NCBI GenBank assembly: GCA_030248215.1
Contig: JASANG010001574.1
Location: 62,001 to 126,000 of the forward strand
Origin: Enoplolaimus lenunculus
Lineage: Eukaryota; Nematoda; Enoplea; Enoplida; Thoracostomopsidae
Direction of reading: 5' to 3'
Length of the DNA stretch: 64,000 nt
This document shows, piece after piece, positions 42,425-55,265 of the stretch. Positions within the stretch are counted from its first letter, which is position 1; each line of letters begins with the position of its first letter. The notes under the pieces are model-generated. The model was not told the origin of the DNA, made no database searches, and was given only the letters and a program-made list of their open reading frames with translations. A program made the position numbers and the translations under genes.

Positions 42425-45400
42425 ATGAATTTTGTGGATTTCAGCCACAGGGTGCTAGCATTCCTCACCATTTCTGCAATCATTTTATTTCGTCAACTTT
42501 CGTCAGGTACGTTTGCAACGTTTTTAGCGTATTTTGTGTGGGGTTTTTAATAGTTATCGCTACAAATATTTTAGGACATAGCCGTTTTGGCCAATGTTAC
42601 TTTTAGGGCCGTAACAGTAGTTTAAGCCTATTCCTAAGCTTTAGACTAAGCCTAAGCGTTGCAAAAGCGTATTCTTCAGTCTAAGCCTAAGCCTAAGAGT
42701 AAGCCTAGGCAAAAAATGTAGCCTAGAATGTAAGCCCACGGCCTAAAAGTAACATAGACCGCTGGTTTAGTTGTTTTCAGGAGCCGTATCCTCAACTGTG
42801 CGTAGCAACTGTTCTGTTATAGTATACTTGTCATGCTTGTCGCACTAGTACAGCAGGGCCGTGCTTAGGATTGACTGGGCTCCCTCCGAAAACTAAACTC
42901 CGGTGATTCGACAGAGCGAGGTTAATCGAGCCCATCCCCTTGAGTTGGCTGTGAGGCGTGGTCCGGATTAAGTCGTCCCGTTACCTGAGTGCACCATTGT
43001 CTTTACTTAATTTTCCGTGCTTTCCCTTAAAATTTAAGATATACAGATTCGCTTTCGTTTCGCACTTTATGCATAGTGAGAAAAGTTCGCGAACGAAGTG
43101 AACAAAAATCCTGACACATTTTTGTTCAAATTTTTCAAAAAGTTTTTCTACATCCAGTCAATTTTTGAGTGGATTTTGTCCTGCAGTAACGGACCCCTTT
43201 AGGCCTGTCTCTTTTCAACCGCAGGGTACGGGAGGCGCTGAGCACGCCTTTATTGTCATGTAATAATGTTTGGCGTCCCAGGAGTGGGCCTTACAGGTGA
43301 TTCGGAGTGGCACCTCTAATTAACAGGATAGGAGTGTTTCACAAGACGCTGATATTGAACTGTTGCATGCTGATTGGATAATCCCAAACAGTGTTTTCAA
43401 AATTTGTCCCTGAGACCCCGAGTTTGTTCGCCAACGCTCAATCCCAGTTCGGCACTAAAATGTTATCTTAAGTAGGTACTAGTATTTACGCCAGAATAAT
43501 CTTTGTTTCTGCCACTAGACAATTTCCGATAGTCTGACCCAGACGTTCTAGTTTTCACGGTCTTGTCTAGAATACCTTACGTCTGTTTAATAGGATCTAA
43601 ATCCTTTGTGTGCTAATTATTTCGGTCCAGTGACTAATCACCAAATTACTTTTATCAACGCTTAGCACCACGTTCGATATTATATCAGGCCTACATCCAG
43701 CTCACCTTGCTGGGTGGCTAAAAATGTGTCCGGAGCGGCATACATGGATTTCCAATGACTTATAAGCAAGGTTGAAATTTATTCAGTTAGAGCCAAAGGT
43801 CTTACAAACGGGAACTGAGCCCCCTGCCCCTCGCCCTCTGGTTACGAGCCAGGAATAAGTCTTGAATTGGCACGTTTCGAAAAGGGAAATGCGGTATCAA
43901 CCAGCTCCCATGGAAAATTGTGGTTCACTTAGAAACGTTTGGAGCCGGTTACAGGCCTGGCTGAATTCCAACAACGTAAACATGACTAGTTTAACGGGGG
44001 CATTAAGCACAACGTGCTTATCGAAACGTTGTCACACAAATTAGTTGAAAGGATACTTTAAATAATCCATTGGTGTCAGATATTGAATCGAAAATTCATT
44101 ACCCGGGGTAAAGAATTTTTAAATGTTGTGTCCTACTCTCGGTGGTCGTTGTGCAGTTGCATTACTGATAAACTCCTTTTCCTACCCTCACGTTTGGCCA
44201 ATCCGTGCTATATATAAGTGGTCTTCTCAATAAATCGCGTTAAGATAATACATTTTCGCAAATAAGGGTATATGGCAAGATTTATTTTTTATTTTTAACT
44301 TTTGTATTTTTTGACTAATTTGTCCATCAACTAATTCCAGTGTAAAGTTTTCAGAATTTAAGTTATAGAAATTTTAGATGGAGTATTGCGTCACCCCTCA
44401 TGCCAGTCGTGCTGTGTGTATTAATCTTATTCATTTTAATAGGCAATTATTCTGCACCATTGAAGTGACCAGACAAGACTTATGGGAGATAGTGGTTATC
44501 GGTCAAACAGAAACCCGTATTACGTAAATTATATTTGTGGTCTCAGCACGAAGTATACGCATATTACATATACAAGCAATTATTTCTAACCAGCCTCAGG
44601 GTAAAACATTATTTGTGTCTCAGGTTCGGTGATAAAAGAGGTTTTAGTAGTTTCTAAATCTTTTTATAGTAAACTTGACTCAGTGCCGCGGGGGTCGTCG
44701 CTAAGACCCAGTTCCCCCCTCCTAGGTAGTCTAGGTACAGGGGTTCCTGGTAAAACGAATCTATCATGCGAGTGCAAAAAGAAATCTTGCATAACAATCT
44801 CTGTTCTTAGGTTTGCTCTTAGGTTTACTCTTAGGCTTAAATTTGCGTGTAGTGTTCATGGCGTGGTAGTTTGGTTTAGAAGACAACAAATTTGTTGTAT
44901 TTTCTAAATTTTTTGGTAAGGCAAAAAAGTGATCATACTTTGCAAAATGGGCCCGCCGCAAGCCGGAGGGGCCGGTTCAGATGGTGTATTTTAACTACTT
45001 TGCTACCGAACTCGCGTGTTTTGTCTAAAAGTGTAAGCACGCATGTTTAATACTTTCTAAAAACTTAAACTTAAAATCTAGCTTAACTAAACTTGAATAT
45101 TAGTTTTACTCAAACTTAAATGGCTGGACAGACTAACTAAACTAGAATTTTAAGTTTTACTTAAACGAACATGTTTTTAAGTTTAGCACGAGTTTAAGTA
45201 ATTTTATTTCAAGTTTAAGTAACAAGTGCAGCCCAGAAGTTACGTGCATATAAGAGTTCATTAAGTTTAGCTTAAACTGAAAATATGTAAAATTTTAAAT
45301 GCGTCTAAGCTTATACCTACCTGTAAGTTAGTTAATATAGAACGTTAGTTTAATACTGCTGGACTACATTAAGCTTAAATCAAGTTAGTTTAAGCTTTTA

Positions 45401-48400
45401 GAGAGTAGTATCCTATATCAGAGCATATACAACACTAAAACCAAATACAGTGCAAAACGAACCAATCTAAAATTAACTACAAAACGACAAGGAAAACACA
45501 CTGGATAAACATTTAGTTGTTTACCAGTTAGCGTGTCATTGCCCTAGTAATTGTGGGCAATTGACGCCTTGGCTTGCTGAACAGCGAATTGGCTGAATTG
45601 GTTCACCGGCTTCGAGTTCGATATATGCACTACGCAACGTCCGAATATTCCTTTAGATAATGTTTAGTTAAAATTCTGCCAATTTGGCTTAGGCAAAACA
45701 GTGGCGGATCCAAGAAGTTCGTTATGTATCAATGAGGCTGGTTTCATAGAAGCAAACAATTCTGTTTTAATAAACAAATCGAAAAATGCTTCGAGTCAGA
45801 CAACATGTCAGTCGAGCAGGGTTCAACCGAAATTCCAGTTCCGGCCAAAATCCCTTCAAAAGTTCATTTCCTGTTCCGGCAAAATTTACTTCCCGTTGAA
45901 ACCCTGCAGTCGAGTATATGTGTACGTCATCGCGGTGGTTCTGTAAATCAAAGCCTCCTGTGAACTCCATTAAACAGCTTCTGGACCCTCGTGCAAAATG
46001 GTTTAAACAGAACATTCTACTCTCTTATTATATGAATGCTATAATTTCAAAATGTTATTTCCTACTTTGTGACCGTAGGAAATCTGATTATTTTCTGCCA
46101 ACATAAGCTTAAAACTCGTTTCATTGAGTATAATAATTAAATTTAATGCCAAATTGACGCTGTCGGGCTATTTTTGAAGTTGGATATAGTGTTTACACAT
46201 AGTCACGGGCGTTGCTAAGATTTCAATTTTATGAGGTTATAGCGACATGCAGAAGCAAGGTGTGAGCGAGCGAAGCGGGGCGAAATTTTTTTTACCTTAT
46301 CAGGTCATTCTAAATGCATAATAAAGGTGTGTTTAGACTTTTACAAATTTCGGAGGATGTATCCATCTTATGTTTTCCTTGTGTTTGTCCCTGCAAATAA
46401 CCTTTGGGAAGAAGAAACCAAGTTTTTAGGGCGGAACAGCAATGAAAAGAAAAGGCTGTAGCAGTTATTCTGATGGAAATGTGTTCCCAATAGCTGACGT
46501 AATCATCAATTGAAAATGTTAAGTGTTGTCAAAATTTATTCTTTAGGTTTTTGAGAAAATATCAAATGTTTAAAACTTGCAACAATGCCTCAATCGTACA
46601 AACCCACATTGAACAGTACCATTTTTGAAAAATTTACAAATAACTTCACTACCGAACATATCGGAACTTCAAGCAACAAATTTTGCCGGAAACGGAACTG
46701 AACGGCAAGGACGTAGCCAGGATATGATTTCTGGAGGGAATAATTTAATTGCTCTTACATGTACATATACAGAGATACTATTGCTTGAAATGATTCTGGA
46801 AGACATGTTAGATATCTAGACAGATATGTATATATACTGTAATATACAGTACCTTGTCTTGTTTGTCTTTTGGATAAAAATCGGAGAAAATTTAAATTTA
46901 GACGTATTTGCAGTTTCAGTTATAACTTCGACAAAGTTTTTTTCGTATCTTTTTTAGTTGCTGCAAATGACGAAGAGACAAAACTATCAGTTTCGACCAT
47001 TCCTCGCGACGAAAAGATGATTCGTTATGAAGGATCTATTTTTCCACTTATATGCAACGCAAAGCCTAAACCAGACAGCATTGGCTGGGAGTATAATGGA
47101 AAACCAGTGACAAAAGAAGACGGGTAATGATCATATTTGACGCAGTCAGTGGCGGATCCACGGGGGGGCACCCCAGCCGTGGGCCCCCCAACAGCATCTC
47201 GACAAAAATTATATTGGGACTCAAAATGGGGACCCCCCTTTTATTTGGGTCACTACAGTATGGGTCAAAAATAGGTTTATTACCTGTGAAATTTTGGCCC
47301 CCCATTTTGAGATCCTGGATCCGCCACTGGACGCAGTTGCGAATCTACAAGTGGCCAGGGGATTTGCTCATCTGTAATTTGTTATGAAAAATAGTAAGGG
47401 GGGCGCCATACTTGTGCGGTGCCGTCGGACGCCGTCCGTCGGCGTTCGTTATCACCGTGCGCTATCGTACGTGAGCGGTGCCGCACGTCGCCGTCCGTTA
47501 TCGTCCGGTATTCTACGTGAGTAATTCGCGTACAATACCGAAAGGTGTCGGACGGCACTGAACGTCATCAATAATATAACGCACCCTAACGGCCCTTCCT
47601 ACCCTGCAAATTTTCTCGTTTCAGCTGTTTCTACAATTTATATTTAGATCTGTTATATCTAGCGCTAAAAAGGTTTTGCCTGCAGGGCTGTATAACCAAA
47701 TTTTGACCTAAGATTTAATGATAAAATTGTGATTGGTGTCTCGCTCCGTTCGCTCGATAGAATTCATTCTTGATTATGTACTACGAGCTCCCCGATCAAA
47801 ATTTTGTGGGTTCGCTACTGATTTTAGCAGCTTACATTTGCGAGATATTTAACATGTCGCATGCAAACAGCCGATACCGGTAGGATCAATGTTGGTTATA
47901 AATTGCCCTATTTACAACTTTTAGTTTATCTTCTTATTCTACTATACATTAAAAGCCAGAACTTTTTTTAATAAAATACTACAAAAAATAACAACTGCGG
48001 CTCGTGTAAAGATCAGAGGCGGAACGTTTTTCTGTGGGACTGGAATAGAGTAAGCTTAAGCTTTAGACTAAATTTTTACATGACTTAGATTAGAGCTTAG
48101 GTATAAGCTGATTCTTACGCTTAGACTTAGGCATAGGAATATGCTTATACTTATACTACTGTTTCGCCCGGTTTCTTTACATTGGTCACAACTGCAATCA
48201 GTAGTTCAAAGCACAAAATAGTCACCGTATTGTAGTGACCCGAATAAGAAGGGGTAATAAGAGGCGGCGGCCCATTTTGAGTCCCAATCAATAGGAGTCC
48301 GTATCCCTAATAATGTCCGTAAGCGGATAGAGTACCTAAACTCTAATTAGAGTCCATAAATGTCAATTATTCCTAATTGTAATCCATAAATGACTCCATG

Positions 48401-51400
48401 ACCAAATAAAATTTACTTCAAAACTTTAAAGCGTACTTAAGTTTTCAAAGTATATTTTTAAGTATAACCTACCATTATCGCTCAAACTTTTCATACAAGA
48501 GACATAATCGTTTATTTCAACGGATAGTTGCAATATCGAATATATATTCGTAACGAGGGGCGTCGGAGGGCGGGTTAAAATAAATAACAGTCAGTAACCG
48601 AATAACAAAGGAGGTACCCTGTGGAGGGTCCAAATAAATATCGGTCCCCTCTCTTATTTGGGTCACTACAGTACTGAAGCAAGTTTTTGTTTCAATTTCG
48701 TTTCGTTAAACATTAAAGTCTTAAATTTAATGACATAATATTTTTTAAATTTGAGTGCATGTTGTTTTGTATTCTTATATTCTGAAAATAGTAAGTAGCT
48801 TCGTTCGATTTAAGCAAAAGTTAAAAGCACTTTTTGTTGTAAATACTGGAAACGGAAACCGATATCCGGTTACACTCTGAACTATGCGCTATATATTTCA
48901 GGAAGTTCAAACTCCACGAATCGTCAAGTTCACACATTATAGAGCTGAAAGGTGAAACTTGGCAAACCGGAACGTACCGATGTTATGCGACGTTAGGATC
49001 AGAAACTGCGGAAAAAATCATTGCGTTGACTGTGTTACGTTAGTAAATTACCGGAATAATTTTAGAAATGTTTAATGTAAACTGGACGGCGGTAAGGTGC
49101 CACTCGGCCGCTCCAGTATAGCTTTGAGGCGAACCGTTTTTCAGCGCGACTGCAATGGAGTAAAAATTCAAATTTTTAGTCACCTTTATGACAGATTTTA
49201 AAATTATTTGCATATTTTGGGTTTTCATTGTTGTTGCCGTCATTCTATAAAATGTTGAAATTGTAAATTTCGATGTCCTATGACCTTCCCTTTATGAATA
49301 AAATTTTTTGTCTTCAAAACTAAAAATTTATAGATCATTTGGTGCTGCTTTTTAAAATATGAACCAAAAGTATAGAATGCTTGTACCGGTTTTGGACACA
49401 TTTCATTTTTAAGTAATAAATATAAGCTTAAGCTAGCTGAACATTATACATCATGTAGCCACCCCCGAATGAAAATTTGGATACCCATTATGTAGGTATT
49501 CACATTATTTTTTTGGCTTTGCCACCGAAAATGCTTCTGCATTGGGGTGAACGAGTGGCAAATTTTAAAATTGCTACTCGTTAACTCGTCCTTACCTTAA
49601 AAATTTCTGTTAACCTCGCCCTGACATGTGTCACAAATTTTTGTGTGATACGTGTCGTGGCGGGGTCAACATTGTAGGCAAGGCGGCGACAAAGCGAAAA
49701 AAGGTAAATGGACGATGCATTAGCTGCATAGCAATTTTTGGATTATTTCCATTAGCGTCGTCGGGGGGTTATACTTTTTAAATAATTCGAACAAAATTAA
49801 AATTTGTTTTAAAAATAAATTTCAGGTGATTTCAAATTTACATCGCCGAGTGTGTATAATGTGATCGAAGGCGAAACAACAGACGAAATTAGCTGTACTG
49901 TAGAAGGTGATCCGCCTCCGACGATCTCATTTAATACAGCCGGTGATTTAGACCTTCCAAGTACGTCGCTAAAATGTCTGAGATACGCTTTTTATTTTTG
50001 GATCGTACTATAGCTCTAGAAGACGAACACGGAATGTGTGCGAGCGTAGCGAGCGAGAAAATTTATTTTACCCCGTTAAACTAGTTACTGTAAACTTTAG
50101 TTTTCATATCCCTCTATCCCACTAGTAATTTCAGATCGTATATATATTCTGCATACCTGGTTGTATAGATCAACCACAACTCGTTGCCCGACAACTTTTT
50201 GAGCGATATTTTGTCGCTTTGACGTCTGGTCGATTCCGATGTCTTTGTTGCCACGTTAGCAGGTGTGTTGTCGGAGTCGACGAGTTATTGGACTTGGAAA
50301 TAGAATTGTATTGATACTATTGGCGGCCAATGTTACTTTAAGAAGCGTAACAATAGATTAAGCGTATTCCTAGGCCTAAATCTTAAGTGTTGCAAAAATG
50401 TGTTCCTAAGCCTAACCTAAGCCTAAGCCTAAGCAAAAAATATACTGTAGAATCTAAACCCACTCCTTTATAGACCTACCAGAAACCTGGACGCCCCTTG
50501 AAGTAACATGGGCCCTATTGGCTATGCGTTTGGCATTTCAAAGTTTGAGTTAAACTGCAAGTATTTTTTGCGTTTGCAGCTAGTTACTTTGAAAAAATCA
50601 ACGACGATCCAAACCGACTTCGCGTGTTAAGCCCGAATCGTTCGTCTGAATACAATGAAATTAAATGTTTCGGTAAACAAATTATCACCGAACATGATTT
50701 GATACGAGCGAAAAAACACATGATTAAACTTAACGTTCAATGTAAGTTTCAACTTTGCTCAGTCTCTTTTAGAACTTAAGTTAGGCATAGGCGTTGCTAG
50801 AAGGCGGTTGGAACATAAATCTACGCTGTGGCGGCTGCGTCCGCAATGTTCAACTTAGCTGGGCCTTGCATGGCCATTGAATACTATTGCATTTAGTGTT
50901 GGTTATTTCTGCGGTTAAAAGACATCGCTAGGCTATTTTAGCACTCAATATGGGTGTCTAAATTGTTGTTGTGTCTGGTCGGAAAAGGTGTATCGTTCCT
51001 GATTTGCGAAGGTTGGCGGACACTCACTTGTGGGTGTCGGTTGACATGCAAATGAGGTCGAGATACGTATGGAGTCGCCAGGACCGGAATTCGTTATGAA
51101 TTCGGGTATCTTGAAAACGGTTGTATTTCTGAATTTCTTTTACAGCTTTTGCTTTTCTTTAGCTTGTGCGAACTTAAACGTTATTGTATAGTCAGAGAAC
51201 TGCTGTTTGAACCACATTTTGGTGTGTTTTCAGATAAACCAGAATTTACAGTGTCGGACCCATATCAAGCGTACGGTTTTCTTGGTTCGAATACAACGCT
51301 AGATTGTACAATCAAGGATGCTAATCCAAACGTAAGCCCAACGGTTCAGAGGATGTACCAAGAGAGACGACGGGCAGGAGGTCGCCCCTCCCCCTCCCAA

Positions 51401-54400
51401 ATCATAATTTATGTCTGTCAGCGGCCCATATAAAGATCAGGCGCTGAACGTGTTCCTGCGGGACTGTAACAGAGTAAGCTTATCCGTTAGAGTAATTTTT
51501 TGCTTATGCTTAGGCTTATGAATAAACTTATACTACTGGTACGGCCCTGTTCTTTAGTCTTTACATTTTTCCTGTCAGCGAAGAACGCTGCTTCACTGAA
51601 CCACCGGCAAAGATAGTCAGCTTTGTTTTCGAGATTCATTATTTTAACCTGGTGCCGGACCAATTCGTTGTGCCATATGAGACGGTATAATAAAATGTTT
51701 TGTATTAAATAAATTTGCATAAATGAAAACATTGCTTGCTTCACAGGCTTAGTGATTAAAGCAAACTCAAATATTTAATTGGATTGGTTTTGAACACGAA
51801 TGTTTTTTTGTCAAATTTATATTTTTAGGTTTCTTCGCTTCAATTTTTGTTGCGCGATGAAATTATGGACGGTTCTAATGATAAATACGAATTAACGGTG
51901 TCGCTTGAAACCCAGTCCGCTCAGTTGAATGTATGTTTTGTTTTTGTTGTTATAAAACAGTTGCTTTTCGTAGTTTACGAGTATTGCATGTGATAGCGAC
52001 CCCCCTCTTAATAAGCGGATCGTCTAAAAACGCAGCACCCGGCGGCACATTTTGTACCATGCGGAACCACAAGAGATACACGCTGTTGTATCATGCACTC
52101 TTGTTTGAACGAACAGTTATGCTTTCAGTCAACCTCTGGGACCACTGGCGGTACCAGGATTTTTGGGGGATCCTACGCTGTGGTTCTGGATCAATTTTCG
52201 TAAACGTGTGTGCGATTTTTCACCACTTAGCGATAGGTTTTTCAATCTGACGAACTGCAAAAGTTGTGAAACTAAAAATTAGCACAGAAGTACGACAAGT
52301 GAAATGCGATAGAAAAATGTGCCGAAGTTGTAGCCTCACTAGTATCCACCAGCCGCTGGATCGAAGGTTACAAGACACAGACACATCGCCAACTGGTGAT
52401 AGGTACTGCACACATTTGAGAATACGGGTTGTTAGTAGGTTTGAGTCCACTGCAATATATTTTGTAAAATGAGTTTTTCGCTATTAGGATTTTAGGTTTT
52501 CTCAATGCTCTATGCTGGTCTTCTGCAGAGTTAACCTGGATAGTTTTTGCACTGAATCACTCTCGCTGGTGGCAACTGGCTTCTTTAGAACACATTTGGG
52601 GGCTTGGCGGGCGGTCGCTGTTGTAGCGTTTACGTTTTCAGATAAAAGATTTAACGGATGCAGATTTTACTGACGGTGATTTCAAATGCAAAGCAATTAA
52701 CGATGTGTCATCGCCGGACGGCGTCGTTTTAACGTATAACATTAAACAGATTTGTAAGTTAAAATTTTGCATATACTTTGTTTTGGTTTAATTTTATACA
52801 CGAATTTGCTAAATTTGTATGAAATTATATTAAGTGGAATTTTTACAAAAACTTTAAATCTTCAAAAATTTTAAAATAGAACCATTTTCTTGCTGGGAGA
52901 TGTTCAGAAAGCTCGCAAATTTTTATTGCAGCTTCAGATATGAATGGACAATCGTTGTCAGAGCAGTGTCAAGGAGGCGTCATAGGAATTGTTGTGTCCA
53001 TCCTTAACAAACAAACTGAAAAAGTTTAAGAATATCAAAACAGTGTTTGTAGCAGAACACAATTCCAATGAACAAAATGTGTCCACAGCCCTCGAAGCTA
53101 TTAAGTAACATTGTAATTTCAGCACCGCCAGGAGTTGTAACTGTGACCGTTGGAACCGAAAGTGATACTTGGATCAGTTTAAAAATTGTGGACCCTGAAG
53201 AGACAGGAGGCGCTGATATCGTCAAGTATACAGTCGAATGGTTTACAGGACACAACATTACCGAATCAGAAAGTGCCAGTTGGTCAAGACGAGATCTGCT
53301 TAAAAATAGTAGGTTTAAAAACAATTACGCAGTCAATCTGAACGGTTTATATATACAAAGGGGATACTGGAATATTTCTAAACAGACGACAACAAATGTT
53401 TGCCTTTGTTACACTCCGTCAGATTTACGCTTTAGCATTAAACTTTGAAAATCTTTCCTATACGTAAGACTACGCCTAACTCTGAGCTAAAGAATAGCCT
53501 TAGATCGGTGGGAAGCGTACAAAGTGAACAACACAGTTACAGAGTTACAAAAACCTGGTGGATTCTGGAGACCTAAAAATTTCGCCTTCACTACGCTACA
53601 GTTTAATGTTATGCTCTCCCGAAATGAAATCGTGTACGCCGATGAAAAGTTTGCGTTGAAGTTTCAACTGTTTCAAATTTGTGATCAACCGTTGCGTTTA
53701 ATGAAATACACTGCAAAAAATGGTGAGTCAAATTGACTCTCTCCGACTAACTACACAAACGGAGTTAACATTCGACTCCGTCGGAGTCAAATTCGATTCA
53801 CTGAATCGCTCAGTGAGTCGAATTTGACTGAACTTGAGTCAGTTTGTGTAGTCAGGAAAAGCCTATTTCGGAAAGAGTCAGTTTGACTCACCATTTTTTA
53901 CAGTGTACAGTTTGACAAGCCTTGAAGTAACAGCGAAAATTGCATTCCGCTATTAAGTTTTTCAAAGTTTTAGGTATGATTGCTATTAACAAACTTGTTC
54001 TTACCTACTTATATCACATGCTTAGAAGTGTCCAGATTTTTGCATAAATTTGGCTTAGTCCTAGACTCAGGCATTTTGGTTGGCAATGTACAAAGTGCCT
54101 AGTTTTTGTCAAAACTAGGTTTAGGTTTTGGAAGGTAATGTACCATAGTACATGTCAAAATATATAAATTTAACTGCGATTTAAAAACAAATATGTAAGC
54201 GGTTTTACTCCGTGTTGCTTCAGAAGACTCTAGCAATTTGTACAAAATCGAAGGGCTTCAACCGGATACGGCGTACAAGTTCCGAGTGGCCGCTCAGAAT
54301 CCAGGTGGCCCCGGTGAAACTAGTTCACCTGCGTTAAGCGCAAAAACAGTTGCATTCGTTAACAGCGCTCCTGCCATTTACACCACTGCACCGTCGATAT

Positions 54401-54591
54401 TACTACTGCAATCGCCTCTACACAATTATGTGTTCAACGATAATAATTATTTATTGCATAAAAGCAATTGTTTGCAATTATTAGCTACGTTATTACCTGC
54501 AAGCTGGTTGACATTTCTGCTCAGTATTGTTGGATCCGCTGCCGGACAATATTATCTTATTGCGTTGCTGTTTGTCGTTGCTTTTGCATAA
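42425..54591 (+). CDS. GPI-type adhesion protein, 3 Ig + 1 FN3 domains, 10 exons
   Basis: Exons 42425-42506, 46958-47123, 48902-49038, 49826-49960, 50580-50741, 51234-51331, 51829-51930, 52642-52753, 53123-53308 and 54224-54591 give 1548 nt, 515 residues, with all phases matching. Residues 1-27 are a signal peptide. Ig1 (about 30-128) has the full set LICNAKPKP, IGWEYNG and GTYRCYA. Ig2 (129-227) has ISCTVEGDPPPTISF and EIKCFG but lacks the core Trp. Ig3 (228-331) has LDCTIKD and FKCKAINDVSSP, again without the Trp. FN3 (332 to about 435) has PPGVVTVTVG, YTVEWF and AYKFRVAAQNPGGPGE. The C-terminus has hydrophobic stretches at about 479-496 and 503-515 around GSAAG, with no tail after, which fits GPI attachment. 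The 3 Ig + FN3 + GPI layout is that of Drosophila Klingon and Wrapper and resembles short NCAM forms; orthology is not claimed. Each Ig domain is split by introns. Intron 1 is 4.4 kb and full of repeats. Confidence 0.9.
42589..42760 (-). mobile_element. TTAGGC-core MITE, second end type, in intron 1
   Basis: GGCCAATGTTACTTTTAGGG at the left, GCCTAAAAGTAACATAGACC at the right; internally shortened on the TCTATAGACCCACC side. Confidence 0.8.
43688..43850 (+). mobile_element. GGCCCGTAG-ended repeat in Ig/FN3 intron 1
   Basis: GGCCTACATCCAGCTCACC to GGTTACGAGCC, with AATGACTTATAAGCAAGGTT in the core. Confidence 0.6.
43851..45816. other. Ig/FN3 intron 1 interior
   Basis: Repeated AAGTTTA / TAAACTT motifs at about 45050-45400 form a loosely palindromic AT-rich tract, and a short TTAGGTTTACTCTTAGGC tract lies near 44815. 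A CAGTGGCGGATCCA hAT end without a partner starts at 45699. No exon recognised. Confidence 0.4.
45817..45906. mobile_element. 90-bp hAT-type micro-element
   Basis: CAGGGTTCAACCGAAATTCC at the left, CTTCCCGTTGAAACCCTG at the right, flanked by the perfect octamer CAGTCGAG (45809-45816, 45907-45914). Very short for a transposon. Confidence 0.85.
47147..47329. mobile_element. hAT-type MITE (CAGTGGCGGATCCA ends) in Ig/FN3 intron 2
   Basis: CAGTGGCGGATCCACGGG to GATCCTGGATCCGCCACTG, flanked by the perfect octamer GACGCAGT (47139-47146, 47330-47337). The interior holds about 45 bp matching the right end of the GTAGTGACCCG family (GGGACTCAAAATGGGGACC ... GGGTCACTAC), so it is a chimera. It begins 23 nt after the exon 2 donor. 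Confidence 0.88.
47417..47572. mobile_element. decayed CGTACGG palindromic element
   Basis: CGTCCGTCGGCGTTCG and CGTACGTGAGCGGTGCC, then an inverted arm with GCGTACAATACC. Confidence 0.55.
47999..48187 (+). mobile_element. TTAGGC-core MITE (GGCC family), full length
   Basis: GGCTCGTGTAAAGATCAGAG to GGTTTCTTTACATTGGTC, flanked by the perfect octamer ACAACTGC (47991-47998, 48188-48195). Confidence 0.88.
48232..48668 (-). mobile_element. GTAGTGACCCG-ended MITE, full length, reversed
   Basis: GTAGTGACCCGAATAAGAAG to CTCTCTTATTTGGGTCACTAC-type end; interior in the opposite orientation to the copy at 12889. Confidence 0.88.
49551..49656. repeat. two neighbouring short hairpins in Ig/FN3 intron 3
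   Basis: 49551-49581 pairs ACGAGTGGCAAATTTT with AAAATTGCTACTCGT; 49623-49656 pairs GACATGTGTCACAAA with TTGTGTGATACGTGTC. Both have few mismatches and tiny loops. Confidence 0.6.
50172..50297. mobile_element. CGACAACTCGTC-family MITE in intron 4
   Basis: CACAACTCGTTGCCCGACAA at the left, GTCGGAGTCGACGAGTTATT at the right; no TTAGGC core in this copy. Confidence 0.6.
50335..50514 (-). mobile_element. TTAGGC-core MITE, second end type, full length, intron 4
   Basis: GGCCAATGTTACTTTAAGAA to TTGAAGTAACATGGGCC, flanked by the perfect octamer CTATTGGC (50327-50334, 50515-50522). It ends 65 nt before exon 5. Confidence 0.9.
51423..51571 (+). mobile_element. TTAGGC-core MITE (GGCC family), short copy, intron 6
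   Basis: GGCCCATATAAAGATCAGGC through ACGGCCCTGTTC to TTTACATTTTTC, flanked by the perfect octamer CTGTCAGC (51415-51422, 51572-51579). Confidence 0.85.
52195..52429. mobile_element. CCCGTATTCTCAAATG-family MITE, left end decayed, intron 7
   Basis: TCACCACTTAGCGATAGG at the left; CAACTGGTGATAGGTACTGC and TTTGAGAATACGGG at the right. Confidence 0.65.
53709..53905. mobile_element. palindromic MITE (CACTGCAAAAAATGGTGAG family), intron 9
   Basis: TA on both sides (53707-53708, 53906-53907); halves strongly complementary. Confidence 0.87.
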
Positions 54592-55265
54592 GTGTCGCTA
54601 TAGTTTTGGCTCATGTTACGATTAGGTTAAGACATTTTTAAAAAAATAGCACAAGTTTCAAAATTTAATGTTAACCTAATTGAAAGCAACAAATTTTAGC
54701 AACAAAAATCAACTTATATTGACTACCTTAATGGAAAGTTGGGCCTTATGCTCATCAGCACAACAGAATCAAAAAGTATACCTGTCAGATCAATTAAGAT
54801 CTGTAAAACCTAAAAGTTTGCTGTGAATAGTTGTGAAATAGCTAACATTTCGGCCAATAACAACTGTGTAGGAGCCTGCCAATTCGGCGACAGGACAACT
54901 GGAGGATGTAGAGGCTTGAAATCGTAGGATTAGGTTTAGAATAAGGCTTAGAATAAGCTTTGACTTAGGTTTAGGCTGAGGTGCAGGCATAGGCGTAGAA
55001 ATCAGGTCTCGATATTTAACATTGATCGGTATTTTTATACTCTTGTATAGATCCTGATCGTAGCATGGCTCGTTCTTGTTTATCATTGGGATAATTGTGA
55101 CATTTACCGTTACAACAAAGTATTTAGTAGGCAGTTTGTAGCGTTATTCAAGTTTAATATTTCTTGAAACCTTCACGGAAGATCAATATTCTTGAAAGTT
55201 TCGTATATTTTTCAGGTTGCGTCACGAAATACGCCGCAAATTTTCTTTTGGGTTATAACTTTATC
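54592..55265. other. region after the Ig/FN3 gene
   Basis: Probably contains the 3' UTR, though no clear AATAAA was seen close to the stop. A TTAGGTTTAGAATAAGGC tract at about 54930-55000 is a TTAGGC-core remnant. Confidence 0.4.

Noticed and set aside
53524-53736. Extra exon between the two FN3 exons
   Set aside because: FN3 is complete when 53308 joins 54224 in phase; the ORF ends inside a MITE.
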